This document shows, one piece after another, positions 5,823 through 13,966 of a DNA stretch of 19,690 bases. The first letter of the stretch is position 1. Every line of letters starts with the position of its first letter. Position numbers and translations under genes: made by a program. The stretch is from JBBRLA01 sp038231615 (GTDB taxonomy: Bacteria; Myxococcota_A; Polyangia; Palsa-1104; JAEUJZ01): NCBI GenBank assembly GCA_038231615.1, contig JBBRLA010000076.1, positions 1-19,690 on the forward strand, in the 5' to 3' direction. Under the pieces are notes generated by a model. That model searched no databases and was not told the DNA's origin. It worked only from the letters and a program-made list of their open reading frames with translations.

Positions 5823-8579
5823 TCAGCGTTCGGGACAAGCCAGTGCTGCCAGCCAGTCACCCGGGTCACCGGTCACGACGATCAACGGAAGGCCCTTCAG
5901 CAGGGCCTTCATGACGGCGATGTATTCATCTGATGGCCGAAACCCCACCACGAGGACGGCGCCGTCTCGTGCCGCCAGATGGCCGACACGGGCCAGATCT
6001 CCTGGGGTGACCGACGAGCCCAGCACGATCGCGGCCCGGCCATCGTCGGGAGAAAAAGGTTCGATCTGCCCTGGTGCCGTGGCTACGACCGCCGGGGCCG
6101 AGGGCAACGCAGGACGCCAGCGGGCGCCCGGTGGAAGCGGCGCGCCAGGTATCCGGGCGGCGGGGCCGGGCGCAAGCGGCTCGATAGAGAGCACCGGGGC
6201 CAGAAGGCCCAGCGAGGACAGGAAATCCTGCGACCCCGAAAGGACCACCGGCACCCCGGGCCCGACGAGCCATTTGCGCACGTCGCCAGGCGTCGGCGCC
6301 GGGTCGACCAGCGGGAAAGCGGCCCCGGGCACGCCCTCCAGCAGCAGCGCCGCCCCGTGAAGCAAAGCCCGGCGCATCCCCCGCCGCAGCGCCTGCATGG
6401 GTGGGGGCCCTTGCAGCAAGTCCACCCCTAGCACCGGCTGCGCCAGCTCTTTGGCCAGGTCGGCCGCCCGGGGCCACGGTGCCCGATCGACGGGCAGCAG
6501 GCAGAGCCCCGGTTCAAGTCGCCGGGCCCCGCCTGCAGGATGCAGATCGGGGCACGGCACCGAAAGGAGCACCTCGATCAGTTCGCGGCACAGGCGCAGG
6601 CGCCCGCCCGGCCCCTGCAAGAGCAGCCCCGCCTGTCGCAGCGGCGCCGTGGGCAGAAGCTGCGCCAACGTCGCGGCGGGCTCAATCTGCGGGTCCAGAA
6701 GGCCCGCCAGCTCGCCCACGGAGAGTCCGCCGGGATGGCTGCCACTCAGGTGCTGGACCGCCAGCAGCATCGCCAGCACCGGTTCCACCGACCCCGGGAG
6801 GCTCAGGCGGGAGCGCAGCCCCACCAGCGCCTCTCCCCCGGCTAACGTCGCCGAGCCGCCGTCTATAGCGCCCAGCGAAGCGGTGCGCCGTTCGTCCATC
6901 AGGGCCTCTGACCAGCGGATCACCTCGCAGGCCCACTCCGCCGGGGTCCGCGGCGCTCCTGCCGGGCGAGGGGACAGGGGACGCAGGGACCGCCGAGGCT
7001 CGGCCAGGACCTTCGCGGGGGCCTCGATCCGTCGCGGTTCCCCCGTCGGCCGTGCCGGAGCGTCCGCCCGGGGTTCGGGACGAAACCCCGAGCGCGGGGG
7101 CGACGCCGGACGTGCGGGCCCCGCGGGCGCAAGCGGGCGGGCCAAAGGAGAGTCGCCAGGGGTCTCGACGGCAGGACGGGCCGGCTCCGGTCGCCCCGGG
7201 GACGTGGGGCGAGGGGCGCCAAATCCCCGGTTGGGAGGGGCCCACGTGGGCCGCGAGCGCAACCCCGGTGGGCCTCCCGCCCCGGGTCGCGAAGGCGGTG
7301 CCGGGACGGGCGTCTCGTCGGCAACGACTTCCGCACCAGACTCCACCTCCGCCGCGGCCTCCGTTTCGTCCGGCGCTTCTGGCGGTGCATCGCCCTCTGG
7401 AGACACAGGGGCCGCCGGATCCCCCCGACCCGCGGTGGGCGGCAGCAATCGCTCCCGCATGCGCCCCACAGAGGACCGCTCGGGGGTCGTACGGGTCGCC
7501 TCGCGCCGGGTCCCCCGAGAGGGCAGTGCCTCGACGGGCGGCTCGATCTCTCGCAGGCCGGCCAGCCGCGCCAGGGGCAGCCGAAGGACCTGCGGCCCGG
7601 CCTCGCCTAGGACCAGGGCGATGATTTCCGGCACCGTCACCGAGGGGCGCACCGCGAAGGTCAGGAGCGGGGCCTTCTGGGGAAGCGCCACCCGCCGCAG
7701 CTCCTGGCTGCTCAGGTCCAGGTCCACGAACGCGAACCCGTCCACTGCCTGATCCACCGCCACGATCAGCCGCCCCGGCGCGGCCTCGCCCCTCAGCCCC
7801 CGCCCGGGTTGCTCCAGCTCGATCACCTGCCTGCCATCGGAGGCACGGAAGAACTGCACCCGCATCGGCGCGCCCGGCAAGAGCGCCCACACCAGCTTGC
7901 CAGCCCCGGCGAAGCCAAGCTGTGCCGGCGCCTGCCTGGTGGCCAGCGACAGCTTGGCCAGGCTGCGCCGCGAGGTCGTGTCCCACAGCTCGTGGCCGGC
8001 GCGCTGCTCGATCAGCCAGCGCCCTTCCGGCGCGGGCACTGCCGAGAGCACGTCCCCGCGCAGGAAGGCCCAGTCCACGGTGAGCTGCGACCGCCGCCAG
8101 CCGATCACCTCCGCCCCGGCGGCCCGGGGAGCCACCACCGCCCCGCTGGGACCCAGGGCCAGGATGCGCTGCGCTCCCGGGACCAGCACGCTGCCGCCAA
8201 CCTCCGAAAGAGTCGGGATCGAGTAGACTGTGCCCCCAAGCCCGGTAAAGCTTTCGTCCTGCCCCGCGTCCTGCCCCGCCTCGGGCGCCACGTCCTTCCC
8301 CGCCTCGGGCGCCGCGCCCTGCCCCGCGTCCTTCCCCGCCTCCTGCCCCGCCCGATCCGATCGATAGAAAAAGACATGCAACAGAAAATCCGACGAAAGA
8401 AAGCAGATCTGCCCCGGGGCAGCCGGGCGCGGAAGCTCCGCCGTGGGGGCCGGCAGGGGATCGCCGACGGGCGAATCGGCCAGTCGGTACAGGACCAGGC
8501 GTCCCGCGTCCAGGCGGGCGAGCCAGGTCCCATCGGGGCTGATGGCCAGGGCCGGGGACAGGGCGGAAGGACCCTGCAT
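5823..8579 (-). CDS. Large protein of unknown function coupled to nadE
   Basis: I do not recognise this 918-residue protein. Residues 1-350 look like beta-propeller blades (ISPDGTWLARLDAGRLVLYRL; GHELWDTTSRRSLAKLSL; VQFFRASDGRQVIELEQPG). A 96-base array of 4-residue repeats interrupts them at residues 78-109. Residues about 350-545 are Pro/Arg/Ala-rich and probably disordered. Residues 546-918 are folded, with a helical part (CEVIRWSEALMDERR; LAMLLAVQHLSG) and a part like QALRRGMRRALLHGAALLLEGVPG. The latter recalls the inactive first half of some two-part AAA-type ATPases, but no GxxxxGK[ST] Walker A is present. The end (AAIVLGSSVTPGDLARVGHL) has Rossmann-like alternation. There is no signal peptide. 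The ATG at 8579 overlaps the nadE stop (TGATG) with GGAG 8 bases upstream; an ATG at 8597 lacks a ribosome site. Confidence 0.72.
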   Translation of the reverse strand: MQGPSALSPALAISPDGTWLARLDAGRLVLYRLADSPVGDPLPAPTAELPRPAAPGQICFLSSDFLLHVFFYRSDRAGQEAGKDAGQGAAPEAGKDVAPEAGQDAGQDESFTGLGGTVYSIPTLSEVGGSVLVPGAQRILALGPSGAVVAPRAAGAEVIGWRRSQLTVDWAFLRGDVLSAVPAPEGRWLIEQRAGHELWDTTSRRSLAKLSLATRQAPAQLGFAGAGKLVWALLPGAPMRVQFFRASDGRQVIELEQPGRGLRGEAAPGRLIVAVDQAVDGFAFVDLDLSSQELRRVALPQKAPLLTFAVRPSVTVPEIIALVLGEAGPQVLRLPLARLAGLREIEPPVEALPSRGTRREATRTTPERSSVGRMRERLLPPTAGRGDPAAPVSPEGDAPPEAPDETEAAAEVESGAEVVADETPVPAPPSRPGAGGPPGLRSRPTWAPPNRGFGAPRPTSPGRPEPARPAVETPGDSPLARPLAPAGPARPASPPRSGFRPEPRADAPARPTGEPRRIEAPAKVLAEPRRSLRPLSPRPAGAPRTPAEWACEVIRWSEALMDERRTASLGAIDGGSATLAGGEALVGLRSRLSLPGSVEPVLAMLLAVQHLSGSHPGGLSVGELAGLLDPQIEPAATLAQLLPTAPLRQAGLLLQGPGGRLRLCRELIEVLLSVPCPDLHPAGGARRLEPGLCLLPVDRAPWPRAADLAKELAQPVLGVDLLQGPPPMQALRRGMRRALLHGAALLLEGVPGAAFPLVDPAPTPGDVRKWLVGPGVPVVLSGSQDFLSSLGLLAPVLSIEPLAPGPAARIPGAPLPPGARWRPALPSAPAVVATAPGQIEPFSPDDGRAAIVLGSSVTPGDLARVGHLAARDGAVLVVGFRPSDEYIAVMKALLKGLPLIVVTGDPGDWLAALACPER
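8253..8348 (-). repeat. In-frame array of eight 12-bp units inside the 918-residue gene
   Basis: Eight degenerate 12-base units encode four-residue repeats such as GQEA, GKDA, APEA and GQDA (residues 78-109). Units differ by a few bases. The acidic/Ala/Gly insert falls in a loop of the propeller-like region, and its 12-base unit would let copy number change without a frameshift. Confidence 0.85.
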
Positions 8580-10525
8580 CAGCCGCGCTCCATCCATTGA
8601 GAACGCGACACCACCGGGATTTGCAGCGCCCGCTCCCGCTCCAGATCCAGGTTGCCCACGTGGATCGACAGCGGCGACTGCACCCACTTGTAGATCGACT
8701 GTACGAAGAGCCGCACGAACTTGGCCACCCAGGCCTCGATCTGCTCGCGCGGGTGCTCGGGGAACATCAGGCACAGGACCTCGGCGATCTCGTCGGGGGG
8801 CAGCTTCTCCCCGGCGTACAGGGCGAAGCACGAATCCAGCACCGGAAAGGGCATCAGGTCCCGCTCGTCCTCCTGGTTCTCCGCCAGTTCCGCGGTGGCC
8901 GGGATGGCGATGGTGGCGGCGATCCCCGGCAGCGGCTCTTTCTCCAGCCAATAATCCAGCAGATAGTTCACCACCGTCTTGGGCAGGTTGGCGATGGGTG
9001 CTATGCAACCCATCAGATCGCCACCGATGGTGGTATACCCCACCGCCTTCTCGCTCATGTTGCCGGTCTGCAAAAAAAGCCCCGCCGTCGCATTCGACCA
9101 GTTCCACATGCGCTGCGCTCGCAGCCGAGACTGGATGTTCTGGATGGCGATCGCGGGCAATTGCTCCCCCGGTTGAAGCATCTGCCCCGCCGCCGCCACC
9201 TCCCGCTCGAAGGCCTCGTCGATGGACAGGACGATGAGCGGCACCCCCAGGTCCCGCGCCGCCTGCTCCGCCGCCTGCTGCGTCCCCCGGGACGAGTAGC
9301 GCGTCGGCATGTAGAACGCCCGCAGCACCTCCGCCGTCCGCTCGCGGCGGGCGTCCGGCGAAAGCTGCCTGTGGGCCCGCTGCACATAACGATGCGCCAG
9401 AAGCAGGCAGAGCAGGCTGTCCCGCCCCCCGGAAAGCGCCACCCCGATCCGCTTGAACGCCTGCGTCTTCTCGAAATAGTCCCCGATGCCCAGGGCCATC
9501 ACGTCCAGCAGGTCCTCGCAGAACCGCTCCCGCGGCGACACGTCCCGGGACGGCCCGGGCAAAAAGAAGCTGCCGTGTACCGGCACCGGATACACCGGCT
9601 GCCGGCCCCCGGTGGGGCCCGAGGTGACCTGAAGCGGAGCCTGGATCGTCCGCACCACGGGACCGTGGCGGTGAAACTCCTCGCAGTCGTTGCGCCAGGT
9701 GGTGTTCTCGGTGCGCAGGCGCCGGGTGCGGTCCAGGTCCACGGTGACCGCGAAGAACCCCTGGCGAAAGCGCGGCGCCTCGGCGCACAGGCGCCCGTTC
9801 TGCGACACGAAGCCGCCGCCGTCGAAGACCAGCCCGTCGTTGGCGCCCACCGCGTTGACGTAGGCCACCGTGGCGTTGTTGTCGCTGGCCCGGGTGTTGA
9901 CCAGCTCCCGGCGGGTCTCCACCACGCCCACCCGGTACGGCGAGGCCGACAGATTGGCTACCACCTCCGCCCCGGAGAAGCAGCGCCGCCGCATCGGCCC
10001 GTCGGGGGACCAGAGGTCCTCGCAGACCTCCAGCGCCACCGCGCCGAAGTCGAAGCGGAAGATCAGGTCGCCAAAGGGCACTCGGCAAAGTTCGCCGTCG
10101 GCAATCGACAGCTCCTCATACCGCCCCGGGGTGCCCTTGGCGAAGGTGCGGCCATCGTAGAACACGTTGTACATGGGCAGCTTCTCCTTGGGGCAAAACC
10201 CCAGGACCTGGCCGCCGTGTACCATCGCCGCGCAGTTGTATACCTGGTCCCCGCACTCGACCGCCAGCCCCAGGGCGAAGGCCGTGGGCAGGCTGGCGGT
10301 GGCGCGGGCGAAGCGCAAAAGTTCCCGTTCCTGGGCCCGCACGAAGGCCCGCCACTGGACCAGGTCCTCGGGAGGATAACCCCCGATAAGCTGCTCCGGG
10401 AAGAGGCCCAGATTGACCCCGTCCTCAGCCATTTCCCGCGCCTGCAAAAGCGCCCGATCCACGTTGTCGCGCACAGCACCCACGGTGGTGTTGATGCTGC
10501 CTAGCCCCAGCCGGCACAGTCTCAT
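8579..10525 (-). CDS. nadE: Glutamine-dependent NAD+ synthetase (NadE)
   Basis: This 648-residue protein makes NAD+ from deamido-NAD, ATP and glutamine. The N-terminal nitrilase-like glutaminase domain (about 1-290) shows the Glu-Lys-Cys triad: Glu44 in LFPEQLIGGY, Lys113 in CPKEKLPMYNVFYD and Cys168 in VALEVCEDLWSP. The C-terminal synthetase domain (about 335-648) has the ATP pyrophosphatase loop VALSGGRDSLLCLL, with SGGRDS at 365-370 (the x position is Arg rather than the more usual hydrophobic residue). It also has LQTGNMSEKAVGYTTIGGD. Length matches the two-domain family. The ATG at 10525 overlaps the pncB stop as ATGA, with GAGG 7 bases upstream; an in-frame start 17 codons earlier lies inside pncB and is rejected. 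It sits third in pncA-pncB-nadE. Confidence 0.96.
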   Translation of the reverse strand: MRLCRLGLGSINTTVGAVRDNVDRALLQAREMAEDGVNLGLFPEQLIGGYPPEDLVQWRAFVRAQERELLRFARATASLPTAFALGLAVECGDQVYNCAAMVHGGQVLGFCPKEKLPMYNVFYDGRTFAKGTPGRYEELSIADGELCRVPFGDLIFRFDFGAVALEVCEDLWSPDGPMRRRCFSGAEVVANLSASPYRVGVVETRRELVNTRASDNNATVAYVNAVGANDGLVFDGGGFVSQNGRLCAEAPRFRQGFFAVTVDLDRTRRLRTENTTWRNDCEEFHRHGPVVRTIQAPLQVTSGPTGGRQPVYPVPVHGSFFLPGPSRDVSPRERFCEDLLDVMALGIGDYFEKTQAFKRIGVALSGGRDSLLCLLLAHRYVQRAHRQLSPDARRERTAEVLRAFYMPTRYSSRGTQQAAEQAARDLGVPLIVLSIDEAFEREVAAAGQMLQPGEQLPAIAIQNIQSRLRAQRMWNWSNATAGLFLQTGNMSEKAVGYTTIGGDLMGCIAPIANLPKTVVNYLLDYWLEKEPLPGIAATIAIPATAELAENQEDERDLMPFPVLDSCFALYAGEKLPPDEIAEVLCLMFPEHPREQIEAWVAKFVRLFVQSIYKWVQSPLSIHVGNLDLERERALQIPVVSRSQWMERG

Positions 10526-12012
10526 GAGTGGACCTCGATAGAAGGAACGCGGGATTGCGGCAGCGCGTCTTGCCACAGGCGCACCACCAGATCATGAAGT
10601 TCGTCGGAAATCACCAGCCGCCACGGCGCCCCGTGGTCCGTCTCCAGCGCCCGCAGGTGCGGCGGGAGCCCATCGATCTGCTCTCGCACCCAGGCCCGGG
10701 AGGCTTCGACTTTGACGCTCGGCAGCGCCGGGCCGTGCCCGCGCCACACCGGCTGCAAGAGCGCCCGCCCGCCCGGGGGCACCGCCTCGGAAAGCAACGC
10801 CAGCAGATCATGGTCCCCGTAGCGGTGCACCTGCAACATCCCCGGCAGCGTCGCCTTGCCCGATCCCCGGGCCAGCTTCATCGTCGGCTTGCCATAGCCG
10901 TTCTGCACCAGCTTGCCGACCGCGCCGATCCCCGTGGCGGCATCCGGCGAGCAGGTGATGTTCTCGCCCACGCCGAAGCCGTCGGCCCCGGCCCGCGCCA
11001 GCTCGCGCACGCGCCATTCGTCCAGGCCGTCGGATACAAAAAGATGGGCCCCGGGCGCGCCCAGCTCGGCGAGAAGTGCCTTGGCCCGACGCACCGATTC
11101 GACCGTCACCTCCGAGTCCAGGCGCACCCCATTCAGCCGCCCGGCGGTCGCCGCCACCGCGCTGGGGATGCCCTGCCAGCTATCGTAGGTATCCACCAGC
11201 AGCGTCGAGGCCTGGGGAAAGAGCCGGCTGAAGGCGGCAAAGAAGCCGCGCTCGGTCTCGCCCACCGGCACCCCCAGGCGCTCGGCGGCCTGCACCGCGA
11301 AGTGGTCCATTGTCCCGACGGACGGGATGCCATAGCGATGTGTGGCGGCCAGGTTGGAGGTCGCGGCGCAGCCCGCCAGATAGGCCGCGTACGCCGCATC
11401 CACCGCTGCCTCAGGATGGGTCCGTCGTTGCCCGAACTCGATGACCGGCCGCTCCGTACCGTCTTCCCGGGCGGCGCACACCACCCGGGCCGCCTTGGAC
11501 GCCACCATGGAGAAGTAGTTTAGCCGCGAAAGCCACGGCGTCTCGATCAGCTTGGCCTGCAGAAGCCCGGTGCGCACCTGGAGCAGCGGCGTGTACGCCG
11601 AGATCGGCATCCCATCGATCAACGCCGGCTCGCCACCTTTGCGCCGGGCGGGTCCGGCGAAGGCCAGGGTGCCCTCGGGCAGGGCGTCGATGTCCCCGCA
11701 AAACCCGGAAAGCTCCCGCAGGGCCGCCAGGATCTGTGCCCCCGGCGAGGTGTGCAGCGCCGGCCCCAGCACCGGGTGCGCGGTCAGGGTGGCCAGTTCC
11801 TCAGGCGAGAAACGCAGGTCGGCGCAGTAGGACAGGATCGAGCGCAGGCCCGCGGCGACCACGTAGTTGCGGTTTTTCGGCAGCTTGCGGAAAAAGTACC
11901 CCATGCCCACTTCCTGGGCGCCGCCCGCCTCGTCCCCCATCCGCCCTTCGGCGGCGTGGGCGATGAGGGTGGTGAGCTGATAGACGTCCACGCCCAGGCT
12001 TGCAAGACTCAT
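10522..12012 (-). CDS. pncB: Nicotinate phosphoribosyltransferase (PncB)
   Basis: This 496-residue enzyme converts nicotinate and PRPP, with ATP, into nicotinate mononucleotide, the committed step of the Preiss-Handler salvage route. Family signatures are GVDVYQLTTLIAH at the start, LNYFSMVASKAARVV, EFGQRRTHPEAAVDAAYAA, GIPSVGTMDHFAVQAA with the expected active-site His in the GTMxH motif, LVDTYDSWQGIPSAV, RLDSEVTVESVRRAKALL, and GADGFGVGENITCSPDA near the phosphate-binding region. Length is within the normal range (about 400-500). The ATG at 12012 overlaps the pncA stop (ATGA, 12009-12012), and its own stop overlaps the nadE start in the same way. This predicts translational coupling of all three enzymes. 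No regulator such as NrtR or NadR is seen nearby. Confidence 0.95.
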   Translation of the reverse strand: MSLASLGVDVYQLTTLIAHAAEGRMGDEAGGAQEVGMGYFFRKLPKNRNYVVAAGLRSILSYCADLRFSPEELATLTAHPVLGPALHTSPGAQILAALRELSGFCGDIDALPEGTLAFAGPARRKGGEPALIDGMPISAYTPLLQVRTGLLQAKLIETPWLSRLNYFSMVASKAARVVCAAREDGTERPVIEFGQRRTHPEAAVDAAYAAYLAGCAATSNLAATHRYGIPSVGTMDHFAVQAAERLGVPVGETERGFFAAFSRLFPQASTLLVDTYDSWQGIPSAVAATAGRLNGVRLDSEVTVESVRRAKALLAELGAPGAHLFVSDGLDEWRVRELARAGADGFGVGENITCSPDAATGIGAVGKLVQNGYGKPTMKLARGSGKATLPGMLQVHRYGDHDLLALLSEAVPPGGRALLQPVWRGHGPALPSVKVEASRAWVREQIDGLPPHLRALETDHGAPWRLVISDELHDLVVRLWQDALPQSRVPSIEVHS

Positions 12013-12746
12013 GAGATCTCCAGGGTAGCGCAGAGATCGGCGGAAGTGGCCAGAAGTACGCCCTCTTTTGCCAGCAGCGCGTCGGTTTCGGCCTTTTTAT
12101 CCGGGAACACCGCCCGGCACAGGTCGTCGAGCACCACGGCAGCGAACCCCTCGGTCACCGCATCGGCCGCGCTAAAGCGCACGCAGAAGTCGCGCGCCAG
12201 CCCGCACAAAAAGACCCGGCGAATGCCCCGGGCGTGCAGCAGCGCCCCCAGGCCGGTGGTGCGGCGCTGCCCATCTGGACCCAGGTTTTCGCGAAAGGCG
12301 CTGTAGGAGTCCGCGTCGGCACGCGCCCCCTTGCGCAGGATCAGCGTCAGCGGCTCGCGAGGCAGCCCCGGGTGCAGCGCCGCCCCGGGGGTCCCCTGCA
12401 CGCAGTGATCCGGCCACAGCGTCTGTTCGCCGCCATGAAGCGGAATCACCTGGTAGGGCGCCTTGCCGTGGCTGCTGGCGAAGGAGACGTGCCCCTGGGG
12501 ATGGTGGTCCTGGGTCGCCACCACCGTCGCGAAAAGCGGCAGGATCGCGACGATCGGGGCCACCACCTGGTCCCCCTGTGCCACGGCCAGGGCGCCGCCG
12601 GGCATGAAGTCTGGTTGCAGGTCGATGACCAGCAGCGCGTCGTGCTCTTTATGGATGGACCGCGGCGCCTGCGGCGCTTCGCGATCGATGGACCGCGGCG
12701 CCTGCGGCGCTTCGCGATCCAGGGTCATCCGGGTCAGCTTCGACAT
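12009..12746 (-). CDS. pncA: Nicotinamidase (PncA)
   Basis: This 245-residue enzyme hydrolyses nicotinamide to nicotinate and ammonia. It shows the isochorismatase-like fold with the family's catalytic Asp-Lys-Cys triad: Asp42 in LLVIDLQPDFMPGGAL, Lys139 in LILRKGARADADSYSAF and Cys188 in CGLARDFCVRFSA. Likely metal ligands are Asp80, His82 and His86 in TQDHHPQGHVSFASSH, plus His114 in WPDHCVQGTPGA. Residues 10-31 contain an 11-residue sequence repeated twice (DREAPQAPRSI), encoded by a perfect 33-bp duplication, so this enzyme has a longer N-terminus than usual. I chose the ATG at 12746 for the AAAGGA 7 bases upstream; an in-frame start at 12860 would add 38 unlike residues. It is first in the salvage operon, with a weak candidate promoter upstream. 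Confidence 0.95.
   Translation of the reverse strand: MSKLTRMTLDREAPQAPRSIDREAPQAPRSIHKEHDALLVIDLQPDFMPGGALAVAQGDQVVAPIVAILPLFATVVATQDHHPQGHVSFASSHGKAPYQVIPLHGGEQTLWPDHCVQGTPGAALHPGLPREPLTLILRKGARADADSYSAFRENLGPDGQRRTTGLGALLHARGIRRVFLCGLARDFCVRFSAADAVTEGFAAVVLDDLCRAVFPDKKAETDALLAKEGVLLATSADLCATLEIS
12654..12719. repeat. Perfect 33-bp tandem duplication at the pncA N-terminus
   Basis: Copies 12654-12686 and 12687-12719 are identical and adjacent, in frame with pncA, encoding DREAPQAPRSI twice. Zero differences over 66 bases suggest a recent duplication. Each copy also contains the internal repeat-like string GGCGCCTGCGGCGC. Confidence 0.95.
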
Positions 12747-12753
12747 GGGAGGT

Positions 12754-12759
12754 TCCTTT
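12754..12759 (-). promoter_or_regulatory. Ribosome site that fixes the pncA start
   Basis: The minus strand reads AAAGGA here, 7 bases before the ATG at 12746. The upstream in-frame alternative at 12860 has no equivalent site. Confidence 0.6.
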
Positions 12760-12773
12760 TTGTCCACGTGACA

Positions 12774-12802
12774 AGAATACGCCCGAAAGGCGAAGCGATA
12801 AA
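12774..12802 (-). promoter_or_regulatory. Candidate sigma-70-like promoter for the NAD-salvage operon
   Basis: On the minus strand TTTATC (12802-12797) and TATTCT (12779-12774) are 17 bases apart. They match the -35 and -10 consensus at 3/6 and 4/6 positions. The -10 end is 27 bases from the pncA ATG. The match is weak, and such boxes arise by chance; it is the best candidate in the 110-base gap. Confidence 0.25.
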
Positions 12803-12856
12803 GCGGCGTCGGCCGCCCCTCTGCCCGCTGGTGCTGGCCCAGCATTGATTCGTCAC

Positions 12857-13138
12857 TCAAGGCGCTTTCCGCTTGTCGATCGGGTTGTTGACCCGGCCCT
12901 CGGCCTTGGCCCGCAGCGCCGCCAGAAGCTCGTTCTCCGCCCAGGCGACCATCCCATCCGGCCCCATGTCGGCGAAGGCGGCGGCGAAAGCGAGGTCCGG
13001 CGGCTCGCCGGCCGGGTCGTGAAATACGGTTTCGTCCGGCGGCGCGGGGTCATTCTCAGGACCCGGCGGACAGCCCTGAGAAAACACGGGAGTTTGCCGA
13101 GGGCGGCGAACGGGGCGAGCATGCTTTTTGGCGTCCAT
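12857..13138 (-). CDS. Small hypothetical protein between lipB and pncA
   Basis: I do not recognise this 93-residue product. The first 45 residues are basic then Pro-rich (MDAKKHARPVRRPRQTP...). Residues about 46-93 look like a short amphipathic helix pair (LAFAAAFADMGPDGMVAWAENELLAALRAKAEG) ending VNNPIDKRKAP. Codon third positions in that second half are strongly G/C, as in its neighbours, which favours real coding. The start is weakly supported: AAGGG lies directly against the ATG at 13138. It sits 59 bases after lipB and 110 bases before pncA on the same strand. An overlapping frame (12853-13122) is possible but has no better support. Confidence 0.45.
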   Translation of the reverse strand: MDAKKHARPVRRPRQTPVFSQGCPPGPENDPAPPDETVFHDPAGEPPDLAFAAAFADMGPDGMVAWAENELLAALRAKAEGRVNNPIDKRKAP

Positions 13139-13197
13139 GCCCTTGCATCGTCAGTCGGGAGAAAAAGCTTGAAGCGCCCTGCCCGATCCGTTCCGGC

Positions 13198-13920
13198 TCA
13201 CTTCATTTCGCGAGGAAGCTGTGCCGATGGAGCGAGCCCGATCCCCTCCCCGGTCACCGCCTGCCCCATCGTCCGCGGCTCGAAGGCCCGCCCCAGCGCC
13301 TCTCCGAACGCCGCCGCCGCCGCCGCCCGCAGCCCCGCCACCGTCACCGGCCCTCCACCCAAGCGCCCGCCCTCCGCGGCCAGCGAGGTCATCACCTCGG
13401 AACGCAGCCCGCAGGGGTTGATCGCCGCGAACCGCGACAGCTCCGTCGTCACATTCAGCGCCACCCCATGAAACGTCACCCACCGCCGCACCGCGATGCC
13501 AATCGAGGCCAGCTTCCGCTCCCCATCCGCGGTCCACGCCCCGGTACACCCCGCCTTCCGCCCCGCCTTTACCCCGCACGCCCCGCAGATCGCCAAAAGC
13601 CCCTGCTCCAGGTGGCGCAGGTACCGATGCAGGTCCCGTTGGTCCTGGTCCAGCAGCAAGATCGGATATCCCACCATCTGCCCCGGCCCATGGTAGGTGA
13701 CGTCCCCGCCCCGCTCGACCTCGTGGATCGGGAAGCGATCCGCCAAAATGTTGGCCTGCGCCCGCTGCCGCCGCCCCACCGTGATCACGTCCGGGTGTTC
13801 GCACAAAAGCAGCAGGTCCGGCACCTCCCCCCGCTGCCGCCGCTCCACCAGGCGCAGTTGCAGGGCCCACGCCGCGGCATAGTCCACCGTGCCCAGATCG
13901 ATCACGAAGCCCGGCGCCAT
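13198..13920 (-). CDS. lipB: Lipoyl(octanoyl) transferase (LipB)
   Basis: This 240-residue enzyme transfers octanoyl from acyl carrier protein to the lipoyl-domain lysine of E2 proteins. The family motifs are clear: RGGDVTYHGPGQMVGYPIL (70-88), the conserved Lys136 in RKLASIGIAVRRWVTFHGVALNV, and catalytic Cys170 in FAAINPCGL. Length matches the family (about 210-250). The ATG at 13920 has GTGAG about 6 bases upstream. It follows lpdA after 46 bases, so it is the last clear member of the 2-oxoacid dehydrogenase operon, whose E2 is a likely client. LipA, which inserts the sulfurs, is not in the window. The C-terminal extension after residue 190 is Ala/Gly-rich and less typical. Confidence 0.96.
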   Translation of the reverse strand: MAPGFVIDLGTVDYAAAWALQLRLVERRQRGEVPDLLLLCEHPDVITVGRRQRAQANILADRFPIHEVERGGDVTYHGPGQMVGYPILLLDQDQRDLHRYLRHLEQGLLAICGACGVKAGRKAGCTGAWTADGERKLASIGIAVRRWVTFHGVALNVTTELSRFAAINPCGLRSEVMTSLAAEGGRLGGGPVTVAGLRAAAAAAFGEALGRAFEPRTMGQAVTGEGIGLAPSAQLPREMK

Positions 13921-13966
13921 GTTTACTCACTTTCTCGATCCTTCCCGCTCCCGCTTCGGCCGCCGC

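Noticed and set aside
5823..10088. Extending the 918-residue protein upstream to about 1420 residues
   Set aside because: The extra 500 residues lie inside nadE in another frame and look random; the ATG at 8579 with GGAG and a TGATG junction is better.
8597..10504. Long plus-strand frame opposite nadE
   Set aside because: It mirrors nadE, with composition typical of antisense GC-rich sequence, whereas nadE has a full catalytic triad.
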